Made by a program: the position numbers and the translations under genes. The notes under the pieces were generated by a model that saw only the letters and a list, made by a program, of their open reading frames with translations, was not told the DNA's origin and did not search any database. From the NCBI GenBank assembly GCA_034521225.1, contig JAXHMR010000024.1, positions 124,001 to 188,000 on the forward strand: 64,000 nt of DNA, given 5' to 3'. Positions 1-10,734 of this stretch are shown one piece after another; the stretch's first letter is position 1; each line of letters begins with the position of its first letter. The DNA comes from Woeseia sp034521225 (lineage in GTDB: Bacteria > Pseudomonadota > Gammaproteobacteria > Steroidobacterales > Woeseiaceae).

Positions 1-11
1 GAGTGAACACT

Positions 12-570
12 CCACCGCCTCAAAGGCGGTGGCTTCGGGTTACGGCTGGAAGCCGGATCGATCGGCCATTCGGCCGATGGCTGTCGCTACACAACTTGAA
101 AGTCATCGTCCGGCTCCGGCGGCGTCTGGTTCTTGATGTATTCCTTCCATACCTCGTCCGTTACGTTGCCGCTCGTCGCCACCCAGTAGCCCCTGGCCCA
201 GAGGTGCTGACCCCAATACCGCTTCCTCAACCGCTGGTACTCCGTCAGTAGCCGGTGCGAACTTTTGCCCTTCAGATACTGCACCGCCCGTGATACCGAC
301 AGATTCGGCGGAATCCCTATCAGCATGTGGACATGGCGATTGATCGACCCCGCATAGATCACCATCTCCTTGCTACGCTCAATCTCTCGCAACAATTCCC
401 GACACCGCTGCCCTACGTCACCTCCCAGAATCTGGTAGCGGTACTTCGTCGTCCACACCAGATGATATTTACAGTCCCAGACGCTGTGGCTGCTTCGTTT
501 ATAATCCTGCATGCCCTATAGCGTATCGTATCCCCTCGCTATCCGTCGCCTAAAGGCGAGGGGTTTACGG
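12..570 (-). mobile_element. IS200/IS605-type insertion element
   Basis: A single transposase gene on the minus strand is bracketed by two different subterminal hairpins, as in IS200/IS605 elements that transpose as single strands and lack terminal inverted repeats. One hairpin is at 12-32 (9-bp arms CCACCGCCT/AGGCGGTGG). The other is at 546-559 (TCGCC, TAAA loop, GGCGA). Each is followed by a related short string, GGGTTACGG near 37-45 and GGGTTTACGG near 561-570. The exact cleavage sites cannot be fixed from one copy. No accessory tnpB gene is present. Confidence 0.75.
87..512 (-). CDS. tnpA: IS200/IS605 family transposase TnpA
   Basis: This 141-residue Y1 HUH transposase has the usual IS200 length. 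The metal-binding HUH pair is visible as H60-V-H62 in the string NRHVHMLI. The likely nucleophile is Y125 in VWKEYI, preceded by the family-typical GYWVATSGNVTDE stretch. Such enzymes cut and rejoin single-stranded DNA at hairpin ends, and hairpins flank this gene on both sides. The start at 512 is an ATG directly inside the left end. The frame is intact, so the element may be active. Confidence 0.92.
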   Translation of the reverse strand: MQDYKRSSHSVWDCKYHLVWTTKYRYQILGGDVGQRCRELLREIERSKEMVIYAGSINRHVHMLIGIPPNLSVSRAVQYLKGKSSHRLLTEYQRLRKRYWGQHLWARGYWVATSGNVTDEVWKEYIKNQTPPEPDDDFQVV

Positions 571-839
571 ATCCCCTATCGGGGACTCTAAATATATTTG
601 ATTTCGTATCTACTCCGGATCAAATAGTTTATTGCGAATGCCTGTAGCCACCCAACCCCCCTCCGAGGATCCTCCCTCGATTTTTTGCGGGGATATATAT
701 ACCCCTCACTATATCGTCCCGAGTATAAAGCTATCCCGTCGAAAAGCGCAAAATATGCCGGAAGCAATGGATGTCTCCACGCTTCAGAACATAAACTGGA
801 TTCCGTTTGCGCCTCCGCTGTTCGTTTCTGGCCGAAGTC
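571..839. other. Non-coding stretch after the IS element
   Basis: This is a relatively AT-rich segment between the insertion element and the next reading frame. Open frames cross it on both strands, but none has a recognisable product, a good ribosome site or codon use like its neighbours. I see no clear terminator or promoter. Confidence 0.4.
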
Positions 840-1854
840 ATGCGTCTTTCTAAAGCCACTATTGTCGTTATTCCCGTCGCGATCGTGGTCGTGTTTCTTA
901 TTGCCTACGTCAGCAACTACAACGCAGTTACGAAACATCCCATCCTGGAGAGCACGCGAATGGATGGTTTCCCGATGCCTCCGAAAGAACAGCGCGGAGG
1001 GCCCGATGGAGTTGATGATAATCCCCACGGAAGTGAGTCGAACAGTGGCTTCACTGAACCGTCTGCTGCAGTTTCAGACCTTTGGATGTCCACGCCAAAC
1101 CGGTCGTCAACGACAGACGATCAGGCAAATCACGATAGTCTTAATCCTGCAGTTCCAACCAGACGGCATTCGTCTCCGCAAGACCGAGGTGGTCGCCGAC
1201 CGGAACGGCTGGCTCGGATGAAACAGAACGCCTTGTTCCCCGGTTCTGGACCCTCGGCAGTGCTACCCTGTTATCGTCTGTCGGAGAATTCATTCAGATC
1301 GCCAGTGACTTTGAGCGTGTATGGCATGGCAGCGCGAGCGTCCTTGTTCGGGCCAAACAACCAATCGATCGAACAACCACAGCCGGTGTAATTCAAGTCG
1401 CGAGTGCGGAAACCTACAGGGACAGGCGAATACGCTATTCGGGTTTTCTGCAGGTCGCCAGCATGAACCTGAACGTCCCGGCCTCGGCGATGATCTGGAT
1501 ACGTGCTGATGACGCGAGTGGTCGTGTCGTTGCTTTTCAAAACACGATGGGGCGGCAGCGATTTCAAAAGCGGGAACTGGAAGGCAGTGTCGATCGTCAT
1601 CGACATACCAGCCGAAGCATACACTCTCTACTATGGCGCAAGTCTCGCTGACAACCATCTCTGGATCGATCTGGCATGAAGAGGGTCAGCGGGAAATTCC
1701 GCTCACAGCCCGGCCATTTTCTGCGGTGATCTTTAATCCAGTACCGGCTCCGGGCGAGATACTTGAGTCACCGTCCAACCTCGACTTTGAGGAGACCCAA
1801 CCTCAAGCTGCCCGCAAATCGGCAAGATACGCACGCACCTGTTCGCGAACGTAG
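840..1854 (+). pseudogene. Broken membrane-anchored protein with C-terminal beta-sandwich-like domain
   Basis: The ATG at 840 opens a clear single-pass membrane N-terminus (MRLSKATIVVIPVAIVVVFL). The coding signal then moves between frames. Around 1160-1220 one frame reads FQPDGIRLRKTEVVADRNGWL. From about 1220 to 1545 a second frame reads through SASVLVRAK, RRIRYSGFLQV and SAMIWIRADD. From about 1550 a third reads NWKAVSIVIDIPAEA and YYGASLADNHLWID. From about 1665 a fourth reads WHEEGQREIPLTARPFS and ends near PSNLDFEE. The pieces resemble a common extracytoplasmic beta-sandwich module (W..V.I..DVP..A....YG..L.G...W.D), but I cannot name the family. At least three indels are needed. The end may overlap the next gene's end. 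Confidence 0.4.
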
Positions 1855-4009
1855 GCCTCCTGCTCTGCCCACCGCTGCAACGCAGCCTGAACCCGCGCAT
1901 CGGCAACTATGTCACGGTACTGCGGCTGATCCAGCGCCCTGCGCCATCCCGGATGGTTCAGTGGCGACTCACTTGCCAGTCTCGACAACGCCAGCTTGAT
2001 GGCCTCCTCGGTTTCGCCCGTCAGCGCGAGAATCTGGAATGCCCTGGCCGGGTCGTCGGTGGGCTCGACGCCGAATGAACGTTCGACGGCCAAGAGCTGT
2101 TCAAGCCGGCGCTTGAGTTCGGCATCGTCCAGCGTCGTGTACCACGCATCGAGTGCGAGAAACTGTGCTGCCCGGTACTTCACGGGCACACCGTCCGACT
2201 CGATGTCAAAGATGCCGGGTGCATGCTGCTCGATAAATACCAGCTCATCGTCGACAGTGCCGCGGCGGACGGCTGTGCGCAGCAAGTACTGGACAGCACC
2301 GGAGAATGCATTCTGGCGATCGCCAACATTGTCAGCAATGGCGCTACGGGCAGCCTCGATGCCAGCTTCCTCGTCGCCGGTACTGATCGCCCGCATGCAG
2401 TTCGATGCCAGCAGGCCACTTCGCTGGTCGGCGCGATGGCCATGACGCGGTTCCGGAAGTCATCACCTTCTTCGACAAGGCCGAGGTTGTAGAGGAACAG
2501 TGCGATCATGCCGGGCAATTCGTGGTCCGTCGGATCGACCTCGACAGCCTTGAGGAAATTCCGCAGGTAATCGAGGCCATCGCCGGCCTGCAGTGCCATG
2601 GCGGCCAGCGCGGCGTAGGCATTGGGCTGGGCCGGCTCAATCTCGAGCGATTTCTGCAGCGCATCATGTGCCGCCTCCGGCTGATCCAGGGCGGCGTGCA
2701 GCGTGCCGATTTCATAGAGTATGCGCGGATTGCGCGGATCACGTTTCAACCCTTCCTGTTGCACGTCGAGCGCTTCATCGAAGCGTTGCAGGCGCTGCAG
2801 CAGGCGCGTCAGCAGCAGCCGTGGCTGCAACCGGTCGGGCTCGGCGGCGACTATGTCCTTGAGTTGCGTGACCGCCTCCCGGAGTTGTTCGGCAGTCGTC
2901 TCAGTCGCGCGCACGGCCGTTTCGGTGAAAAGCCGGATGGCACGCGCGTCTGCATTGTCCGGCTCCACAGCGAGAACCTGCCCGGTGATTGCCATGTTGC
3001 GTGTGTACACGGCCTGGTTGTCCATCAAGCCGGTTTCAAGTTGCTGCAGGTAGTTGCCGGCCAGTTCGGTCTTCGCGTCGACGAAGTTGGGGTCGACTGT
3101 CAGGGCGCCTATCAGGAGTTTCTCGGCCCCCTGCAGTTCCCAATAGGAGTAGGTTGCCCGCTCGCCCAGCGCCCGCAGGTAGAGGTCGTATGCATCGGTG
3201 CTGGTGGTGCCGACTCCGACCAGAGAGTCCGCCTCTGCAACGCCAAGGATCGACTCAGACAGCGCGCGGCCGACCTTGCCGGCAATTTCATCCTGGATCT
3301 TGAAAATATCATCGACCGTGTCATCGTAGATGGCCGACCAGACGTGAAAGCCGTCCGAAGCTCGAATCAGCTGGGCGGTGATGCGCACGCTGTCGCCTTG
3401 CCGCTGCACACTGCCTTCCAGCACGTGAGCGACGCCAAGTGTTGCGGCAATCTCGCTGATCGTCCTGTTCTGTCCCTTGAAGGAGAAACTTGAGGTGCGC
3501 GCAGCAACCTTCAGGTCGGGAATCTGCGCCAGCATGTGCAGCAGTGTTTCGGTCAGGCCGTCGGAGAAATACTCGTTGTCCGGGTTGTCGGACATATTGA
3601 CGAACGGCAGGACCGCAACCGATGCATCCTGCGCCGGCGTAGTGGCCCCGGGTTCCGGGTCCGTTGCCGGCAATGATCCAAAGACAGCCAGAAACAGGAT
3701 TGCAGCGATGACCGTGGCAATCGTCGCGTACTCAAGCTTATGGCTCTTGCTCGCGACAATCGACGCATCCAGGTCCACGTCACGCTGCTTCCTGATGCCG
3801 TCGGGCGTTACTTCGTAGACCCACGCGAACAGGATCGTCGGCAGGAAGGCAAGTGCGAATACGAGTACCACCGCCTTTGACTGCCAGTCCGGCGCACCCA
3901 GCGTCGGCAGCACGGTCGTCAGCACTTCCGTCACGAGCCAGCCGGCCACCAGGTAAGCGGCGGCTACGCGGAAAACGTTTCGGCGCTTCAGTTCGGAAAA
4001 GAGAGGCAT
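1803..4009 (-). CDS. FlgO/TolB-N domain TPR membrane protein (one frameshift)
   Basis: The protein opens with MPLFSELKRRNVFRVAAAYLV, a start typical of a proteobacterial family with two to three N-terminal membrane segments (about residues 12-32, 43-63, 93-113). A FlgO/TolB-N-like domain follows (VAVLPFVNMSDNPDNEYFSDGL, ARTSSFSFKG, VLEGSVQR; about 130-235). The C-terminal half is TPR-like helices. The frame that starts at 4009 goes out of phase near 2400. A second frame from about 2396 to 1803 continues the same helical sequence (MRAISTGDEEAGIEAARSAI) to a natural stop, so one indel splits a protein of about 735 residues. Its exact role is unknown. Related proteins often sit with cyclase or HTH domains, which are absent here. 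Confidence 0.8.
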
Positions 4010-4100
4010 AGTTGCGTCAGAAGGGACTGCTGATTGACAAGATTACACCAGAATAGATGCAACCCACCTAGGATGCCCCCCGGACAGAAATGGTTGCGCG

Positions 4101-6323
4101 CTAGAGCTCAAGCCGCCGCAGCCGCAGTGCATTGCCAATCACCGATACCGAGCTCAGGCTCATCGCGGCCGCCGCGATCATCGGGCTGAGCAGCAGGCCG
4201 AATACCGGGTACAGCACGCCCGCGGCGATCGGGACGCCGGCGGTGTTGTAGGCGAACGCGAAGAACAGGTTCTGGCGGATATTGCGCATCGTCGCCTGGC
4301 TTAAGGCCCGTGCCTGCCAGACGCCCGTCAGGTCGCCACGCACCAGCGTCACGCCGGCACTTTCCATCGCCACATCGGCGCCGGTGCCCATTGCAATACC
4401 GACGTCAGCCTGCGCCAACGCTGGCGCATCGTTGATGCCGTCGCCGGCCATGGCGACGACCGCGCCCTTTTCCTGCAACTCGCGTATGACGCGCGTGCTT
4501 GTCCTCCGGCGACACGCCCGCGTGCACCTCGTCGATGCCAATCCTGTCCGGCGACGGCCTTCGCCGTGCCCTCACTGTCACCGGTCAACATGACGATTTT
4601 CAGGCCGGCGCTGTGCAGCTTCTTCATCGCGTCCGGCGTCGTGTCCTCGATCGGGTCGGCGACACCGATCAGCCCCGGCGGCCAGCCCCGTCAACGGCGA
4701 CGAACATGACCGTCTGCCCGTCCTTGCGGTGTTTTTCGGCAGTTTTCGCCAGTGCATCGTTCGCGGCGCCGACGCGTTGCATCAGCCTGGAATTTCCGAT
4801 GGCAACCTTCTTGCCGTCCACGGATGCCATTGCACCTTCGCCCGGTCACGGAATCAAAATCCGATGCTTTCCCGAAGTCCACGGAGCGATCTTTGGCGCC
4901 GGCCACTATCGCCTCGGCAAGCGGATGTTCGCTGGCCGTCTCGACCGCGGCGGCCAGCGCCAGTAATCGTTCCTCGCTGTAATCGCCGGCCGGCTCTACG
5001 TTCAGTGAGTTTCGGCTTGCCTTCGGTCGACGTGCCGGTCTTGTCGACGATGATGGTGTCGACTTTCTCCATTGTTTCCAGCGCCTCGGCACTCTTGACC
5101 AGGATGCCGTGCTGCGCCCCCTTGCCGGTACGCGACCATGATCGACATGGGCGTCGCCAGCCCGAGTGCGCACGGACAGGCAATGATCAATACGGCGACG
5201 GCATTGACGAGCGCATAAGCGAGCGCCGGCTGCGGGCCAACCCACCACCAGACGACAAACGTGACGATGGCCGCCAGCACGACCGTCGGCACGAACCACG
5301 CGGCCACGACATCGGCGAGCCGCTGGATCGGCGCGCGGCTGCGCTGTGCTTCGGCCACCATGCGTACGATCTGCGACAGCAATGTGTCGTCGCCGGTGCG
5401 CGTTACCTTCATGATGAAACTACCGGTGCCGTTCACGGTGCCGCCAATAACGTCGTCGCCGCCGGCTTTTTCGACCGGTACCGGCTCGCCGCTGACCATC
5501 GACTCGTCGACCGAGCTGCGGCCTTCATCAACCTTGCCGTCGACCGGTACTTTTTCCCCGGGGCGGACCCGCAGACGGTCGCCCTCGTGCAGCTCATCGA
5601 CGGACACGTCTTCTTCACTGCCGTCGTCGGCGATACGGCGGGCCGTCGGCGGCGTCAGCTCCAGCAGCGCGCGGATCGCGCCGGACGTCTGGCTGCGGGC
5701 TTTCAGTTCCAGCACCTGGCCCAGCAGGACAAGGGTCGTAATAACTGCTGCCGCCTCGAAATACACGGCAACTTCACCGGCATCATTCTGCAACGCTGCC
5801 GGAAACAGGCCTGGCACCGCAGTCGCCACAACCGAGTAAATAAATGCGACGCCGACGCCGAGCGCAATGAGCGTGAACATATTCAGGTTCATAGTGCGGA
5901 TCGACTGCGCGCCGCGCACAAAAAACGGCCAGCCGCCCCACAGCACAACCGGTGCCGCCAGCGCGAACTGCGCCCACTGGCGCCAGAACGGCGGCAACAG
6001 GTTTTCAAACGGCTGGCCGGGAATCATTTCACCCATGGCGTAGATGAAGACCGGCAACGTCAGCACGACGCTGACAATAAACCGCCGCGTCATGTCATCG
6101 AGCTCGGCCGTGTCCTCTTCGCCGGCCGCCGCGCCCTCGGGTTCGAGCGACATGCCGCAGATCGGGCACCCGGAGTTCCGTACATCGCGGACTTCCGGGT
6201 GCATCGGGCAGGTGTAGACGACGCCATCGAAACTTGTCAGGGCAAGAGTCGTTCGTACTTGCCGCCCGGCTTGCCATCGGAAGATGCGGCGTGGTGATCG
6301 TGGTGACAATGAGATTCGCTCAT
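4101..6323 (-). CDS. copA: Copper-translocating P-type ATPase (multiple frameshifts)
   Basis: This would be a P1B ATPase exporting Cu(I) from the cytoplasm. The true start is probably the ATG at 6323, behind the strong site AGGAGG. It opens a His-rich tail (SESHCHHDHHAASS) that is out of frame with the next block. Then come a heavy-metal-binding motif (YTCPMHPEV...CPICGM), membrane helices, an actuator segment (VSGEPVPVEK), the CPC metal-path motif (ACPCALGLATP near 5165), the phosphorylation motif DKTGT (near 5035) and the hinge GDGINDAPALAQADVGIAMG (near 4400). These lie in at least five different reading segments, with breaks near 6240, 5150, 5010, 4840, 4690 and 4540. Total length is normal, so this is indel damage or sequencing error, not truncation. 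The start overlaps the cusA stop (ATGA). Confidence 0.85.
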
Positions 6324-9300
6324 TGGTTGGTACCTCCTGAAATTCGATTCAGCACTTGCAGCTGCCACAGCAGAAACGAAGCCGGGATCACCGCCAGCGT
6401 CAGCAGCGTAGCACTGATCATGCCGCCGACCATCGGTGCGGCGATGCGCTGCATGACCTCGGCACCGGTGCCACCTCCCAGCATGATCGGCATCAGGCCC
6501 GCCATGATCGCGGCGACCGTCATGATGACCGGCCGCACGCGCAGCAAGGCGCCGTCAAGTACCGCCTGCCCGATATCACCGGCCGTGAGTACGCGCCCCG
6601 CGGCATCGGCTTCGTCCCGGTACCGGCGCATTGCCTGGTTCAGGTAGACGAGCATGACAACACCGATTTCGACGGCAACACCGGCCAACGCAATAAAGCC
6701 TACACCCACGGCAACGGACAGGTCATAACCCAGCACGTACAACAACCAGAATCCGCCCACCAGCGCCATCGGTAACGTACCCATGACAATGGCGACCTCG
6801 GCGAAGCGGCGAAAATTGACAAACAGGAGCAGCATGATGATCGCCAGCGTCACCGGCCCGACGACTGTCAGCCGTTCTTTCGCGCGCACCATGTACTCAT
6901 ACTGCCCGGACCAGGCAAGCGAGTAACCGGGCGGCAGTTCGATAGCATCGCTGACGGCGCGCTGTGCATCCACAACGTAAGAGCCGAGATCGCGGCCGCT
7001 GATGTCGACATAGGTCCAGCTGTTCGGGCGCGCGTTCTCGCTCTTGATGACCGGCGGCCCTTCAACGATATGGACACTGGCAACATCGGCCAGCGCGATG
7101 CGGGCCCCTTGCGGCGTCACGATCGGCAGCAGTCGCAGTTGCTCCAGCGAATCGCGCACGCGTTGTGGATAGCGCAGGTTGACCGGGTAACGCTCGAGGC
7201 CCTCGATGGTTTGCGTGATGTTCATGCCGCCGACCGCCGTGCGCACAACCTCCTGGACATCACGAACAGAGAGGGCGTAGCGGGCCGCACGGTGGCGGTC
7301 GATATCGACCTCGACGTAGCGCCCGCCGGCGGCGCGCTCTGAATAAACCGAAGCGGTGCCCGGCACGGTGCTGATGACCTGCTCAAGTTGCTGTCCGATG
7401 TCCTGCAACACGCCGAGATCGGGGCCCGCCACCTTGATGCCCAGCGGCGTCTTGATGCCGGTGGCGAGCATGTCGATGCGCGTCTTGATGGGCATGACCC
7501 AGGCGTTGGTCACGCCCGGGAACTGTCGACGCATGCATCGAGTTCCTCGCGCAGACGATGTCGGCCTGGTCACGCCCTCGCGCCATTCGTCCCGTGGCTT
7601 GAGCGTGGATGAAGGTCTCGATCATGGTCAGCGGCGCCGGGTCGGTGGCGGTCTCGGCGCGGCCGACCTTGCCGAACACGGTCTCCACCTCCGGGCACGA
7701 CTGCGATCAGCCGGTCGGTCTGCTGCAGCAGCTGCCGGGCCTTGCCGACCGAGATGCCGGGCATAGGTGGTGGGCATGTACATCAGGTCGCCCTCGTCCA
7801 GCGGCGGCATGAACTCCGTGCCCAGTCTGGCTGCACGGCCGAACAGCGTCGAGAGTCATCGCCGCCAGCGGCCGACGCCCGCCAGGTTTCAGGGATGCCG
7901 CACGGCCGCCCGCAGCAGCGGCTGATAGACGGCCGATCAGCAGCCGGTTGACCGGGTTGGCTTCTGCTCGGCGCGAATCCGCCCGCGGACGAAGTAGCCC
8001 ATCAGCACCGGCACCAACGTCACGGCAAGACCGGCGGCGGCCGCCATGGCATAGGTCTTGGTGAAGGCCAGCGGCGCGAACATGCCGCCCTTCCTGGGCC
8101 TCCAGGGCGAACACCGGCAGGAAGCTCAGCGTGATGATCAGCAGGCTGAAGAAGAGCGGCCGGCCCGACTTCCAGCCGTGGCGTCGTCCAGATCGCCTGC
8201 CAGTGCTCGCCGGGCTCAGGCGGATTCCGTTCGATGTGCTTGTGCGCGTTTTCCACCATGACGATCGCGGCGTCGACCATCGCGCCGATGGCGATGGCGA
8301 TGCCCGCCAGCGACATGATGTTGGCGTTGATGCCCTGTTGCTTCATGACGATGAAGGCGATCAGTATGCCGACCGGCAGGCTCGAGGACGATCGACCAGC
8401 GGACGACCGCAGGTGGAACAGGAACACGGCGCAGACGAGTGCGACGACAACAAATTCCTCGACGAGCTTGCCCTGCAGATTGTCAACCGCGCGCTCGATC
8501 AGGCCGGAGCGGTCATAGGTCGTGCACGATCTCCACGCCCTCCGGCAGGCCTGCCCGCAGCTCGTCGCAGACGCTTTCCTTGACCCGCGCGATCGTCTGC
8601 GAGGCATCGCCGCCAGAGCGCATGACGACGATGCCGCCGACCACCTCGCCCTCGCCGTTCAGCTCGGCGATGCCCCGCCGCATTTGCGGACCGATGCTGA
8701 GTTCCGCGATATCGCCCAGCATGATCGGTGTGCCGGCATCATTGACGCCCAGCGGAATCGCGGCGAGGTCGTCGAGACCCTGCAGGTAACCGGTCGCCCT
8801 GACCATGTATTCGGCCTCGCCCATTTCAATGACGGACCCGCCGGCTTCCTGGTTGCCGGCCTGTATGGCCTGCCGGACCCCGGACAGCGTCAATCCGAAC
8901 GCGCTCAGCCGGTCCGGATCAACGACGACCTGGTACTGCCGCACCATGCCGCCGATGGTCGCAACCTCGGCGACGCCCGGCACCGTTTGCAGTTCAAACT
9001 TGAGGAACCAGTCCTGCAGGCTGCGTAGTTCGGACAGGTCGTGCCGGCCACTCGTATCGGTCAGCGCGTACTCGTAGACCCAGCCGACGCCGGTCGCATC
9101 GGGGCCGAGCGCCGGCCTGGCATCTTCCGGCAGCTGGTTTGCCGCCTGGTTCAGGTATTCAAGAACGCGCGAACGCGCCCAGTACAGGTCGGTGCCGTCC
9201 TCGAAAATGACATAGACGTAGGAGTCACCGAAGAACGAATAGCCGCGCACCGTCACCGCCTGCGGAACGGACAGCATTGCCGTCGTCAGCGGGTAGGTCA

Positions 9301-9493
9301 CCTGGTCCTCGACGACCTGCGGCGCCTGTCCCGGGTACGGTGTCTTGATGATGACCTGCACATCGGACAGGTCGGGCAGCGCATCGACCGGCGTCTGCTG
9401 CACCGACCAGATGCCCCAGGCCACGAGAAAACCGGTTGCCAGCAACACAAGAACCCGGTTGCCGATGGACCAGCGGATCAGCGCGGCGATCAT
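6320..9493 (-). CDS. cusA: CusA/CzcA-type heavy-metal RND efflux pump (multiple frameshifts)
   Basis: This is the inner-membrane proton-driven pump of a Cus-type tripartite exporter. The N-terminal 325 residues (9493-8513) read cleanly: MIAALIRWSIGNRVLVLL, VDALPDLSDVQVIIKT, YPGQAPQVVEDQVTYPLTTA. The middle (about 8600-7570) is split over at least five frames but still shows family sequence such as LVEEFVVVALVCAVFLFHLRS, AIAIGAMVDAAIVMVENAHK and PPLDEGDLMYMPTT. The C-terminal 417 residues (7573-6320) are again clean, ending with the last transmembrane block. The reconstructed length, about 1058 residues, is normal for HME-RND pumps. The start overlaps the cusB stop as ATGA, and the stop overlaps the copA start. 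Confidence 0.88.
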
Positions 9494-10734
9494 TGTTCGT
9501 GATCCATGCGGTCATGCGGCGAGCCGGTGTCACCGTTCATGCGCATCAATGCGGAATCAATGTTTGACTCCGAGTCGATCAGGAACTGACCGGATGTTAC
9601 GACGGTGTCATCGGGCGCAATGCCGTACCGAATTTCGACGCGGTCGCCGGCCTCGAGGCCGGCTTCGACCGGCTGCGCGCGAAACCGCCCGGCGCCAAGT
9701 GACAGCACCACGCGATCGGTGTGGCCGCCGCGGATCAATGCCTCGCGGGGTACGTGAACAACCGGCTCGGAGGGCGTACCTATGATCGATACACTGGCGT
9801 ACATGTTAGGCCGCAACATGAACGCCGCGTTGTCGAGCCGAATCCGGACCGTCAGTGTGCGGGTCTTCGGATCGATCTCCGGGTAGACGTAGTCGACCGC
9901 GCCTTCCCAGCGTTCGCCCGGGTGGAATCGAGTGTCACGACCGAGCGCTGCCCCGGCCGCGACCCAGGCGGACTGGCGCTCGAAAACGTCCGCAAGTATC
10001 CAGACGCTATCGAGGCCGGCTATCGTCATGACATCGGTCGATGGCGTGATGTACATGCCCTCCCGAACACCGAGATGCACGACGACACCGTCCGACTGTG
10101 CGATGATCTGTATACGCTGCCGCACCGTTCGCGTTGTTTCGAGCGCATCGATGTCGCTGCTACCGAGACCCAGCGCCTCAAGTCGCGCCCGCGACGCGCG
10201 CAGAAGCGGCGAGTTGCCGCCCTGGCGCACGGCGAGGTACTCCTCCTGCGCGTTAACGAGCGTTGGTGAGTAAAGCTCGAACAGCACGTCGCCGCGGTTG
10301 ACGGGATCGCCGACAGCCTTGATCGCCAGTTTTTCGATCCAGCCGTCCGCGCGCGTGTGCACGTGATGCACCGTGTCTTCGTCGAATCGCACGTAACCGA
10401 CCGTATCGATCCGGCGCGACAGCGGCCCTTCGGCTACCGGTGCCGTGCGCACACCGAGGTTATTGACGATTACCGGGTTGATTGTGACGACACCCGGATC
10501 GTCCGCTCCGTCATCGGCATAGACCGGCACGAGGTCCATGCCCATCGGCGACTTGCCGGGTTCGTCGCGGCGGAAAGTCGGGTCCATTGGCGCCCGCCAG
10601 TAAAGAATCTCGCGCTCGCCACTTCCGGTAGCAGCCGGCGCGTCATCGCCGCGGGGCAGCCACCAGTACCCGGCTGCAAGCCCGGCCAGCAGTGCAACAG
10701 TCGCAACCGCGAGTAAAGCAGGTAACCTGTTCAT
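9490..10734 (-). CDS. cusB: CusB-type periplasmic adaptor (membrane fusion protein)
   Basis: The adaptor links CusA to the outer-membrane channel. The ATG at 10734 follows GGAGG and opens a membrane anchor (RLPALLAVATVALLAGL). Next is a metal-binding HMBD motif (YWRAPMDPTF, PGKSPMGMDLVPVY), seen in CusB proteins that hand copper to CusA. Lipoyl/barrel-sandwich sequence (VRFDEDTVHHVHTRADGWIE, GDVLFELYSPTLV) and a beta-barrel domain (LRPNMYASVSI) follow. The frame is intact to the stop at 9490. Upstream, the same frame reads back into cusC, but that apparent 852-residue fusion comes from one missing base in the cusC tail, not from a designed joint protein. Confidence 0.9.
   Translation of the reverse strand: MNRLPALLAVATVALLAGLAAGYWWLPRGDDAPAATGSGEREILYWRAPMDPTFRRDEPGKSPMGMDLVPVYADDGADDPGVVTINPVIVNNLGVRTAPVAEGPLSRRIDTVGYVRFDEDTVHHVHTRADGWIEKLAIKAVGDPVNRGDVLFELYSPTLVNAQEEYLAVRQGGNSPLLRASRARLEALGLGSSDIDALETTRTVRQRIQIIAQSDGVVVHLGVREGMYITPSTDVMTIAGLDSVWILADVFERQSAWVAAGAALGRDTRFHPGERWEGAVDYVYPEIDPKTRTLTVRIRLDNAAFMLRPNMYASVSIIGTPSEPVVHVPREALIRGGHTDRVVLSLGAGRFRAQPVEAGLEAGDRVEIRYGIAPDDTVVTSGQFLIDSESNIDSALMRMNGDTGSPHDRMDHEQ

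Noticed and set aside
588..1028. 146-residue minus-strand frame after the IS element
   Set aside because: Composition is unlike a real protein and it overlaps a clear membrane N-terminus on the plus strand.
2405..3493. 362-residue plus-strand frame
   Set aside because: Antisense to the FlgO/TPR gene, with no family features or ribosome site.
4729..6297. 522-residue open frame on the plus strand
   Set aside because: Antisense to copA, Arg/His-rich, no recognisable domains; it is a high-GC shadow.
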